Source: Urechis unicinctus (lineage: Eukaryota > Annelida > Polychaeta > Xenopneusta > Urechidae). Taken from it: DNA of 64,000 nucleotides. The stretch lies in contig CM067355.1 of assembly GCA_034190875.2 (NCBI GenBank), forward strand, positions 30,711,458-30,775,457. The letters run 5' to 3'. Both the position numbers and the translations under genes were made by a program. Under the pieces are notes generated by a model, which was not told the origin of the DNA, did no database searches, and worked only from the letters and a program-made list of their open reading frames with translations. How positions within the stretch are numbered: the stretch's first letter is position 1; each line of letters opens with the position of its first letter. Positions 44,331-53,850 of the stretch are shown piece by piece.

Positions 44331-45245
44331 AATCCATCGTCTTAAATCAAATAAATGAGATGACAACGTCAATTAGTACTTACTATGGTATCACGCAACA
44401 AAGTGGAGATGCACCCGCCTCGATCTTACGTGCTTTATATGATAACGTGCAGTTTTCATTACACCGAAAAGGTGTTCAATACAATGATGTATGTTGTGTC
44501 AATCAACAGTTTCAATGAGTGAAATATGTAAAAATTTTCACGTGTTAGAATTTGGACATATTTAGGAATATTTCCAATTTTATGAATCACACGAAAGTAT
44601 CAAACAGACTAGGCTATCAATCAGATGTTATGAGTCTTAATCAATATTTACTTCAGAAAAGTCGACTGCAAAATAACTAACGCGCAATCGTTCATCAACA
44701 GCTGATGCTGTTTTATGAAAAAAAAAAAACGCATCTATTGTATCTCTGAAAGCCAATAAACCCGTCCCGGGAATTGATCAGATTTCTTCTGTAACCCGTC
44801 GCTACTTCTCCAACTACATGTGTTAGGTTGAATTGTTGTTTGTTATTTAAAGGAAGGAACACGCGTCATTTACATGATTCATAATGCAGGTAATCTGAGG
44901 AATAACGAACATTATAACTGGATATTTGCAACATATAATCTCAAATGTGTTTCTCTGTATTTTCAGATTGCATTGATAGAAACAGCACAATGCTTAGGTT
45001 GGGTCTGATCTGATCCTTATTTTACACTCTTCTCATTCATAGCAAACTCACAGATTTTCACGAGTCATAATCTTTTTAAAATGCAAATATCAGGAGCACA
45101 TTTCTTTTCTCTTGAGATTGATACCACTTGCGACATACGTTACATTATTACGAGACTATGACATATATGCAGGTAACGTTTATCAATAAAAGCTCGAACA
45201 ATTGCACATAACATCCTGCCTATAGCATCATTACCAAGCTACACA
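44331..45245. other. Non-coding stretch
   Basis: No gene. The segment at about 44605-44690 (ATCAGATGTTATGAGTCTTA, then CTTCAGAAAAGTCGACTGC) is repeated at 49805-49855 at the left edge of the large satellite array. Confidence 0.45.
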
Positions 45246-45249
45246 GTGT

Positions 45250-45530
45250 TGACTGTTAGCATCATGCAAGTAATGACCAGCCGTAGCGCCATAATTACGC
45301 TGAATGTAGCAATTATGACCGGCCGTAACACCATAATTACGCTGAATGTAGCATTAATGACAGGCCGTTACGCCACAATTACGCAGAATGCAGCATTAAT
45401 GACCAGCCGCAGCACTATAATTACACAGAATGTAGCATTATGACAGGCCGTTATGCCATAATTACGCAGAATGTAGCATTAATAACCGGCCGTCGCACCA
45501 TAATTACGCAGAATGTAGCATTAATCAAAA
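45250..45530. repeat. 42-bp minisatellite (AATGTAGCATTAATGACCGG type)
   Basis: About seven units of 42 bp, each with GCCATAATTACGCAGAATGTAG-like sequence. A one-base loss near 45438 shifts the plus frame, which is why two open frames cover the array. The translated motif MTGRxxIITQNVAL is a by-product of the period. Confidence 0.9.
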
Positions 45531-45769
45531 CCCAGGGTACGAGCCACTTGGCACATCAGTGCTTGCTAATTTTTATATGCAGGATATGTGTTTTACTGCT
45601 CCTTTACTGCAAAGAAACGCAGTTTGAATCAAATTCATTGAGGATGAATAATTATGCATTCATGGAATGTATTGATTAAAATAATGCGAGCATAATCAGT
45701 GGTAATAAAGTGTAGTATTGTATCAGTTTACATGCCCTTGATGCGTATACACTTGTCATCGGTTAAATG

Positions 45770-46500
45770 AAAAAAAACAACTGCTTTACCTGCTATTGAC
45801 CATAAGCTATTCATACAGTACATTTGATAAGTACATTATGATCACGGTATTGCAAAACGAAATTATTGTGTATGTTATACCAGATTTAGCTTTGTCAATA
45901 CCCGTTAATTTCACTATTTACACCTGCTTTGACAATTATTCTAAACGTGTCCAATTGAACGTAATTATATTCTATGCTGAGACAGTGTCCTGTAATATAT
46001 CGGTTTGTTATTGAAATAGACCCAGTAGAAAAACAAACACAAGGCTACAATGATGAACAGAATATTGTTCACCATTCAAACAAATGACACGATGTCATAT
46101 AAAGCAATGCAACGTTTATATAACCAGCCGGGTAATTGGAGTTTGAGATCAATTCCAATATGTTAAATGCCAACATGTATGCAGCTTAATCCAAAGTAAT
46201 GATCTTCAAATATGTTATCCTCCACTAATAAATACTAGTAAATAAGCACACGCCGCTAGGATATTCACTTATCATTATAACTAATATTGCTGTTCTCACC
46301 TGACCACACTTAATCTCCAGCTTCTATACCACTGCTGGTACTCTTGCAGACCGTCAAGTCTCCAGGCGTAACGCAAGCCATCACATATAACACATCGCTT
46401 AATACGTTATGATAATACCACACCACTTTAGACGCTATGATAATTACACACCGCTTTAGACGTTATGATAATAGCAAATAATATGACGGGACTAACGATC
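45770..46500. repeat. Diverged relative of the array unit, left half (beside GT15)
   Basis: Aligns by eye with 51600-52200 of the array unit: TACCAGATTTAGCTT; then ATTGAAATAGACCCAGTAGA(A) with AAACACAAGGCTACAATGA against AAATAAAGACCCAATGGAAG with AACACATAACTGCAATGA; then TTGGAGTTTGAGATCAATTCC against TTGGAGTGTGATGTCAATTCC; then AATCCAAAGTAATGATCTTC against AATCCAAAGTGATATTCTTC; ending GACGTTATGATAATAGCA against GACGTTACGAAATTAGCA. The right half of the unit resumes on the far side of the GT15 gene, at about 48340. Confidence 0.65.
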
Positions 46501-46614
46501 GTCAATGCGTGGCCAGAAACGCGTACCAGCCCGTCATGAAACATATCAGAAAAATAAGTTCGACTTTGCGCAATACTCAGTGAACGATCATTTAATCTAA
46601 TCCCCAGTAGATAT

Positions 46615-47095
46615 AATACAAAGTCAATCAATGACAAGCAAAGTCAAACAATGGCAAGTATGTGCAGTGCAAAGTCAATCAATAACAAATGAATACAGTG
46701 CAAAGTCAATCAATAACAAAATAAATACAGTGTAAAGTCAAATCAACCACAAGTAATTACAGTCCAAAGTCATTCAATAACAAGTAAATACAGTGCAAAG
46801 TAAATCAATCACAAGTAAATACAGTGCAAAGTCAAAAAATTACGAGTAAATACAGTGCAAAGTCAATCAATAACAGGTAAATACAGTGCAAAAACCAATC
46901 ATTAACAAATAAATACAGTGCAAAGTCAATCAATAACAAGTAAATACAGTGCAAAGACAAGCAATAACAGGTAAATACAGTGCAAAGTCAATCAATAACA
47001 AGGTAAATGCAGTGCAAAGTAAATCAACAACAAGTAAATACAGTGCAAAGTCAAGCAATGATAAGTGAATACGGTGCAAAGTCGATATCCGATAG
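46615..47095. repeat. 31-bp minisatellite next to the GT15 stop codon
   Basis: About fifteen units of 31 bp (TAAATACAGTGCAAAGTCAA core; for example cores at 46822 and 46853). It ends only a few bases from the GT15 stop codon, so the whole 3'UTR of that gene is probably this repeat. Confidence 0.93.
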
Positions 47096-47100
47096 TGAGC

Positions 47101-48273
47101 TTATACATGTTGAACGAAAACCTGATGTTTATAAGCAACATCATGGAAATGATGAATTTGGTGTTTTGGAACAAATAAGGTGACGCCTATCGATTTTACT
47201 GCAGCATCACCCCATCTTTTGTAATAAATTCCACCAAGTCTATCAATAAAATGAACATAGTTCATGTACTGGTCGGAGAGCCAGATCGAAGTCTTAGATA
47301 GTTCGAAGTTGTTGTAGAAAATTTTTGATTTTTCCCACTCGCTGAAGAATTGGGTGTGGATTCCTGTGGAATTGATATATATATATATATATATATCAGC
47401 TGCTTCCAAAAGCCCAACTGCGCATGTGTCGAATTGTATGTTCAAGTATCCATAGAGATAATCTTTTTCGGTCATTGATTGGAAGAAATCATAGGGAACT
47501 CGACCAGTGAAATAAGAATTGTAATCTAGGCGAAGTATGTAGTCAAATAACTGCGTGATAGATCTGTAATAGACCAACAGAGCGTGAAATCGACACTTAT
47601 GTCTGTAACCTACATTATTGAAGCATTCATTATCTGGGATTTGATGACTTAAGAAGCTTGGAATCTCAAACGCAACCTTTTCAAACAACAGAAATGGATA
47701 GCCATTATTTTTGGCTCTCTGCATGCGTGGCACGAACTCATCTTCATGAAAAATGATGACTGGATATTTGAATTCGTTATTGAAATATTCATAGAAGCGT
47801 TCCAGTGAATTCAGTAATTGATCGCAAGTATCTAATTTAGCTAAGTAATAAATTGCTGCCTTTCGCTTCGATTCATTCCATCTGCTCATGATATCTCGTA
47901 AGGTGATGCAGTCATTTGCGCATGGACTGATCAAATCACTGCGGAGAATGCTTCTGTTCCAAGTTGGTGTTGTCATATCCAAGTTATACTTAGAACTTAA
48001 GTTGTAAATTCGTTCCAATGTGTTTAGGAAAGGTGCTGAATATGACGTCACAGTTGGTTTTGTCGCATTCAAGTCATATATGGAGCTTAATGTGTACATT
48101 TGGTCCTGGGTCTTTAGGACTGGTTTGATGTTTGACGTCATATACCAGAAGTATGCACACACCAAAAAAAGAACCACTACACTGACATATGCCGTTGATT
48201 TCCTATATGAGCACTGTAGTTTTCGTCCTGAAATATGATTGGGAAAACCGTTGTTTACACATAACGACGCCAT
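47101..48273 (-). CDS. GT15 alpha-1,2-mannosyltransferase-like protein (KRE2/MNT1/KTR family)
   Basis: Single exon, 390 residues from the ATG at 48273 (MASLCVNNG); an earlier in-frame ATG at 48327 adds 18. Type II anchor at about 28-45 (VSVVVLFLVCAYFWYM). GT15 enzymes transfer mannose from GDP-mannose in alpha-1,2 linkage in the Golgi and are best known from fungi. Family landmarks in order: YPVIIFHEDEF (about 170-180), YRHKCRF (223-229), RLDYNSYF (248-255), YNNFELSKTSIW (320-331), GGIYYKRWGDAAVKSI (347-362) and HQIHHFHDVAYKH (371-383). The Glu of NFE, proposed as catalytic in yeast Kre2, is kept. The metal-binding Glu of the yeast VEPD word is Asp here (RLDYN). Odd points: a TA microsatellite in frame adds IYIYIYI at 294-300, and the stem contains a 30-residue internal duplication. 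Length is normal and no break is seen. Confidence 0.85.
   Translation of the reverse strand: MASLCVNNGFPNHISGRKLQCSYRKSTAYVSVVVLFLVCAYFWYMTSNIKPVLKTQDQMYTLSSIYDLNATKPTVTSYSAPFLNTLERIYNLSSKYNLDMTTPTWNRSILRSDLISPCANDCITLRDIMSRWNESKRKAAIYYLAKLDTCDQLLNSLERFYEYFNNEFKYPVIIFHEDEFVPRMQRAKNNGYPFLLFEKVAFEIPSFLSHQIPDNECFNNVGYRHKCRFHALLVYYRSITQLFDYILRLDYNSYFTGRVPYDFFQSMTEKDYLYGYLNIQFDTCAVGLLEAADIYIYIYINSTGIHTQFFSEWEKSKIFYNNFELSKTSIWLSDQYMNYVHFIDRLGGIYYKRWGDAAVKSIGVTLFVPKHQIHHFHDVAYKHQVFVQHV
47375..47396. repeat. In-frame TA microsatellite inside the GT15 coding sequence
   Basis: Eleven or so TA units on the plus strand, encoding alternating Ile and Tyr on the minus strand. It sits between the conserved YGYLNIQFD segment and the NNFE motif, in a region that varies in length across the family. 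Confidence 0.92.
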
Positions 48274-48339
48274 TATTGATTTTCTGCAATAAAAGGTCAC
48301 GTAACGGTTAATTGTACACACTATCACATCAGCTATATT

Positions 48340-48600
48340 TCAGTAACTTTTAGACACAAAAAAGAAATATGAAGTAAACCCACCATTTCTCGCCCTACGT
48401 TCTCCCAGTAATTTAACCATTAACTAACATTCTTCTTAACCCATCCAGGCTTTCCGGCTAACCCTGCCTCAAGATATATACGAGGTAAGCTACTACCAAC
48501 TGTGGCGGGAATTATCTTCATCCTGCTGCTTTCATTAACAAGTTTGTATATAAACACTTTCAAATACAAATAATATTACCAAAAAGAGTAAATTCTATAT
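48340..48600. repeat. Diverged relative of the array unit, right half (beside GT15)
   Basis: Aligns with 52200-52400 of the array unit: AAAAAAGAAATATGAAG...CCATTTCTC; then TTCTTCTTAACCCATCCAGGCTTTCCGGCTAACC against TTCTTTTCAACTCCTTCTGGCATTCCAGTTAACG; ATATATACGAGGTAAGC against ATATATACAAGGCAAGC; and TTATCTTCATCCTGCTGCTTTCATT against TTTTCATCTCCGCTGCTTTCGTT. This also overlaps the presumed GT15 5'UTR/promoter. Confidence 0.65.
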
Positions 48601-49069
48601 TGCAATTTATATGTGTATGGTATGGCTTAGGCGAGAAGAGCTTTAGATAGACTGTCATATATCTGCACAGAATGTAGCTCTCTCTTAACATACAGTTCGT
48701 CCACAGCGCACACAGCGCAACATGTTATCCAGTGGCTGACCATAGAAGTGGTTTTTATATAAACCCAAGCGGCTGTTGTAAGGTTCTGGATGGCTGCAAT
48801 CCCCTATCAATAGCAACGGAGACTACATAGTATGCATGCCACCAGTCATGGATCCATCGTTATGTATTCTAGCAGGTTTATGAACCTCCCAATGGATAAC
48901 AAGAATTCAGCGATCAAACCTCACTACTTATGTCGTACTAGCAATCACCCTAAACCGCAAACCAGTTGACCACAGTGTCCGGGTTTCAAGCTGATAACTT
49001 GGCCTGCAAGTTGGCACCTGCCGGGCCATATCAAGGATAACGAACGTCACATCACGTCCGTTTTGGTCA
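48601..49069. other. Non-coding stretch upstream of GT15
   Basis: No gene recognised; presumably distal promoter of GT15 and unique spacer before the 39-bp minisatellite. Confidence 0.35.
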
Positions 49070-49800
49070 TCTGGAGGCTTCACTACATACACTCGCTGGT
49101 TGAATCTCCACCACTGCCACACTACATACACTCGCTGGTTGAATCTCCACCACTGCCACACTACGTACACTGGCTGGTTGAGTCTCCACCACTGCCACAC
49201 TACATACACTGGCTGGTTGAGACTTCTCCACTGCCTCACTACATAGACTGGCTGGTTGCATCTCCTCCATTGCCTCACTACATACACTCGCTGGTTGGGT
49301 CTCCCCCACTGCCTCACTACATACACGGGCTGGTTGCATCTCCTCCACTGCCTCACTACATACACTCGCTGGTTGGGTCTCCTCCACGGTCTCACTACAT
49401 ACACTGGCTGGTTGCATCTCCTCCACTGCCTCACTACATACACTCGCTGGTTGGGTCTCCTCCACTGCCTAACTACATACATTGGCTGGTTGGGTCTCCC
49501 CCACTGCCTCACTACATACACTCGCTGGTTGGGTCTCCTCCACTGCCTAACTACATACATTGGCTGGTTGGGTCTCTCCCACTGCCTAACTACATACATT
49601 GGCTGGTTGGGTCTCCTCCACTGCCTCACTACATACACTCGATGGTTGAGTCTCCTCCACTGCTTCACTACATAGACTGGCTGGTTGCATCTCCTCCACT
49701 GCCTCACTACATACACTCGATGGATGAGTCTCCTCCACTGCTTCACTACATACACTCACAGGTTGGGTCGCCTTAATGGCCTCACTACATACACTGGCTG
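49070..49800. repeat. 39-bp minisatellite, about 18-19 units
   Basis: Units of exactly 39 bp with CACTACATACACTCGCTGGT followed by TGGGTCTCCTCCACTGCCT. A period of 13 codons and a biased composition leave long open frames on both strands (237 codons plus, 275 minus, and others in further frames). Variation among units is spread evenly over codon positions, arguing against selection on any frame. The array runs up to the left edge of the large satellite array. Confidence 0.95.
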
Positions 49801-50119
49801 GCTATTAATCAGATGTTATTAGTCTTAATCAATATTAACTTCAGAAAAGTCGACCACAATATAAAGAAAGTTACGGTTTCGTTTCTGTTATTACGTTATG
49901 ATTACTGATAACGTTGCTTTGCTAACGAAGAAAAAGAACAACTGCTGACATGTGATACCTCTAAGTACACATCCCATCGCGATGACAACCTACAGTGGGC
50001 TGCATATATCAGACATGTGATGTCATGTGAATCGTGACAGCCAAATTCAATTTACAGAACGGGATGGCGAGAGTCACTGTTCAGGGTCAGATCTGTCACA
50101 GTGCCTATCAATGGATCGA

Positions 50120-51440
50120 CAGTACATAACACGGTCATGTGTTTAGCGTTATACTGCATTGTACCAACGGACACCTGGCCTTATGAGTCATTGTTACATG
50201 GAGAGCGCTAGACTCTTTTGTACCATAGAACACAAGCCCTCATGGTCACGGTCATGAGATTAGCGCGATACTATGCTGAACACCGGACACCAGGGCTCAT
50301 GGGTCAGTGTCATGTGGTAAGCGCTAAACTCCATTGTACCACCAGACACCATGACTCATGGGCCAGTGTCATGTGGTAAGCGCTAAACTCTGTTGTACCA
50401 CCAGACACCAGGACTCACGGGTCAGTGTCATGTGGAAAGCGCTAAACTCTATTGTACCACCAGACACCATGACTCATGGGCCAGTGTCATGTGGTAAGCA
50501 CTAAACTCTGTTGTACCACCAGACACCAGGACTCATGGGTCAGTGTCATGTGGAAAGCGCTAAACTCTGTTGTACCACCAGACACCAGGACTCATGGGTC
50601 AGTGTCATGTGGTAAGCGCTAAACTCCATTGTACCACCAGACACCATGACTCATGGGTCAGTGTCATGTGGAAAGCGCTAAACTCTGTTGTACCACCAGA
50701 CACCAGGACTCAAGGGTCAGTGTCATGTGGTAAGCGCTAAACTCCATTGTACCACCAGACACCATGACTCATGGGCCAGTGTCATGTGGTAAGCGCTAAA
50801 CTCTGTTGTACCACCAGACACCAGGACACATGGGTCAGTGTCATGTGGAAAGCGCTAAACTCTGTTGTACCACCAGACACCAGGACTCATGGGTCAGTGT
50901 CATGTGGAAAGCGCTAAACTCTATTGTACCACCAGACACCATGACTCATGGGCCAGTGTCATGTGGTAAGCACTAAACTCTGTTGTACCACCAGACACCA
51001 GGACTCATGGGTCAGTGTCATGTGGAAAGCGCTAAACTCTGTTGTACCACCAGACACCAGGACTCATGGGTCAGTGTCATGTGGTAAGCGCTAAACTCCA
51101 TTGTACCACCAGACACCATGACTCATGGGCCAGTGTCATGTGGATAAGCGCTAAACTCCATTGTGCCACCAGACACCAGGACTCATGGGTCAGTGTCATG
51201 TGGAAAGCGCTAAACTCTGTTGTACCACCAGACACCAGGACTCATGGGTCAGTGTCATGCGAAAAGCGCTAAACTCCGTGTACCACCAGACATCAGGACT
51301 CATGGGTCAGTGTCATGTGGAAAGCGCTAGTCTCCGTTGTACCACCGGACACCAGGCCTAATGGGTCACGGTCATGTGGTTAGCGCTATAATACGTTGTA
51401 CCACCGGTCACCAGGCCTTAGGGGTCATTTTCATCTTGTA
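50120..51440. repeat. 59-bp satellite block, unit A (about 22 monomers)
   Basis: Monomer of 59 bp: CCACCAGACACCAGGACTCA, then TGGGTCAGTGTCATGTGGAA, then AGCGCTAAACTCTGTTGTA, centred on the palindrome AGCGCT. Two variants alternate in places (ACCATGACTCATGGGCC with GGTAAGC, and ACCAGGACTCATGGGTC with GGAAAGC), showing a secondary dimeric or longer periodicity. Edge monomers are the most diverged and closest to the transposon version (TTAGCGCTATACTAC, CACCGGACACCAGGCC). Confidence 0.95.
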
Positions 51441-52434
51441 AGCACTATACCGCATTTTACCACTGGACACCAAGCATTATGGGTCACTGTCATGTGGTTA
51501 GCGCTATACTACATTTTACCACCGGACACTAGGCTTTATGGGTCACAGTCATGCAGTTTGAATTATCTTGATCCAAGTAACTGGTTGATTAACAACTTTT
51601 AATGCTGTTTAATTTGCACGTTATGATTACCGTTTTATGATATGAAATAATTGTTACGAGTTACAAATCCTACCAGATTTAGCTTGCAAATACCGGAGTT
51701 GCATATTGCTTGTACGTAGCATGTTTTGCAAAGAAAACTAGTCACAAGCACTCCTAATGAACGTTACTATACTCTCTGTCTCTGTTGTCCTGAAATACCT
51801 CCGTTAGTTATTGATATAAAGACCCAATGGAAGCACAAACACATAACTGCAATGATTTATAAAACATGGACATCCTTCAAAATAAAGCTATACATCGTTA
51901 AATTTATCCAGTCTGGTTATTGGAGTGTGATGTCAATTCCTGAACGTTTAATCCAAAGTGATATTCTTCAGAGATATTATCCTCTCGTTTAAAATAACTG
52001 TAACAAATCTTAAGCCGCCAGGAAATTCACTTGTCATCCTAGCTAACATGGCTGGTCTCGTCTGACCATACCTTATCGCCAGCTTTCATACTTCAGTAAG
52101 TTCCAGACCGTCTCCAGATATAAAGTTTGCCATCACGTATAAGATATCGCGTCAGACGTTACGAAATTAGCATACAATAGTTTGAAACATAATGATCACA
52201 AGAAAAAAACATTCCACTCTTCTCAAATCAGCTTACTTCTACTAATTTATTCCATTCCTGGCGTTCTTTTCAACTCCTTCTGGCATTCCAGTTAACGATA
52301 TATACAAGGCAAGCAACTTCAGTGACTGGAATGGTTGTTTTCATCTCCGCTGCTTTCGTTTCCTAGTCTGCACTTATACACTGTCACTAAACATCACATG
52401 GAACGTATATTACTATATTACTGATTAATGAGTT

Positions 52435-52710
52435 ATCAGGTGTGGGAAGCGACAGCAGTGGTATGTTTTTCAAAATCATAATTAAGGTGTTAACAGCTGT
52501 AAAAAATGATAGTAGTGGCATACAATTAATTTCATAATTAAGGTGCTATCAGGTGTGGAAAGCGACAGCATTGGTATGCTATTCATTTTCATAATTAAGG
52601 CGTTCTAAGGTATGGAAAGTGATATCAGTGGTGTGCTATTCATTTTCATGATGAAGGTGTTCTAAGCTGTAGAAAGCGACAGCAGTGGTATGCTATTGCC
52701 TTCTATTGTG
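52435..52710. repeat. 57-bp minisatellite within the array units (also 54735-55110, 57000-57410, 59285-59800, 61310-61590)
   Basis: Units of about 57 bp with GGAAAGCGACAGCAGTGGTA and TTCATTTTCATAATTAAGG. Four to five units in A, more in the others, with about nine in D (59285-59800), where an AB dimer (GATATCAGTGGTGTGC / GACAGCAGTGGTATGC) is repeated. Copy number differs among the five higher-order units. Confidence 0.9.
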
Positions 52711-53164
52711 AAATACTCAATGGTGGAAAGCGATTGCACTATACCCCAATGTGATACCTTAAAATACTTGTTGAATTTATTTCGACTTACTTTCCCTCTC
52801 ACTCTCAATGCCAGTTCAAGCAAGATCTATGTTGTCTCCATGGTGACCATTTAATTATACTTCTTTAGTATCTGGCCTTGTTACGCACAGCGCATATTTG
52901 ACAGCTAACCAAAGACACAGACCAGCTCGTCATTATAAATCTAGTATACTGTCCACAGTATTCGAACGCGCAACTACGAATGCACACATGACAATCATAT
53001 GACTCCATAGTGTTTGTTACCAACTCGCAATGCACCGCGTTCACGTCGCACTCTTTGTATTTACTCTGAGAGACTTTCTGACCTGTGTACCTTGCTTTGC
53101 TAACGAAGAATAAGAACAACTGCTGACTTGTGATACATCTAAGTACACATCCCATCGTGATGAC

Positions 53165-53850
53165 AACCTACAGCGGCATTGAACACAAGCCCTCATGGTC
53201 ACGGTCATGAGATTAGCGCGATACTATGCTGAACACCAGACACCAGGACTCATGGGTCAGTGTCATGTGGAAAGCGCTAAACTCCATTGTACCACCAGAC
53301 ACCATGACTCATGGGCCAGTGTCATGTGGTAAGCACTAAACTCTGTTGTACCACCAGACACCAGGACTCATGGGTCAGTGTCATGTGGAAAGCGCTAAAC
53401 TCTGTTGTACCACCAGACACCAGGACTCATGGGTCAGTGTCATGTGGAAAGCGCTAAACTCTGTTGTACCACCAGACACCAGGACTCATGGGTCAGTGTC
53501 ATGTGGAAAGCGCTAAACTCTGTTGTACCACCAGACACCAGGAATCATGGGTCAGTGTCATGTGGAAAGCGCTAAACTCCGTTGTACTACCAGACACCAG
53601 GACTCATGGGTCAGTGTCATGTGGAAAGCGCTAAACTCCGTTGTACCACCAGACATCAGGACTCATGGGTCACGGTCATGTGGTTAGCGCTATAATACGT
53701 TGTACCACCGGTCACCAGGCCTTAGGGGTCATTTTCATCTTGTAAGCACTATACCGCATTTTACAACTGGACACCAAGCATTATGGGTCACTGTCATGTG
53801 GTTAGCGCTATACTACATTTTACCACCGGACACTAGGCTTTATGGGTCAC
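53165..53850. repeat. 59-bp satellite block, unit B (about 11 monomers)
   Basis: Same monomer as in unit A, with nearly identical central copies. Leading (ACACAAGCCCTCATGGTCAC) and trailing monomers match the corresponding edges of the other units. Confidence 0.93.

Noticed and set aside
44153-44518. 121-codon ORF starting with MPDYR repeats
   Set aside because: The repeat is a 15-bp DNA minisatellite, so an open frame follows automatically; the unique tail has no recognisable domain and no splice or promoter context supports it.
48928-49776. Long ORFs on both strands (275 and 237 codons)
   Set aside because: They are products of a 39-bp repeat with a period divisible by three; several frames are open at once, which real coding selection would not produce.
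50120-53700. Possible CRISPR-like array of regularly spaced repeats
   Set aside because: Monomers abut without unique spacers, unit length is constant at 59 bp, and the genome is eukaryotic.
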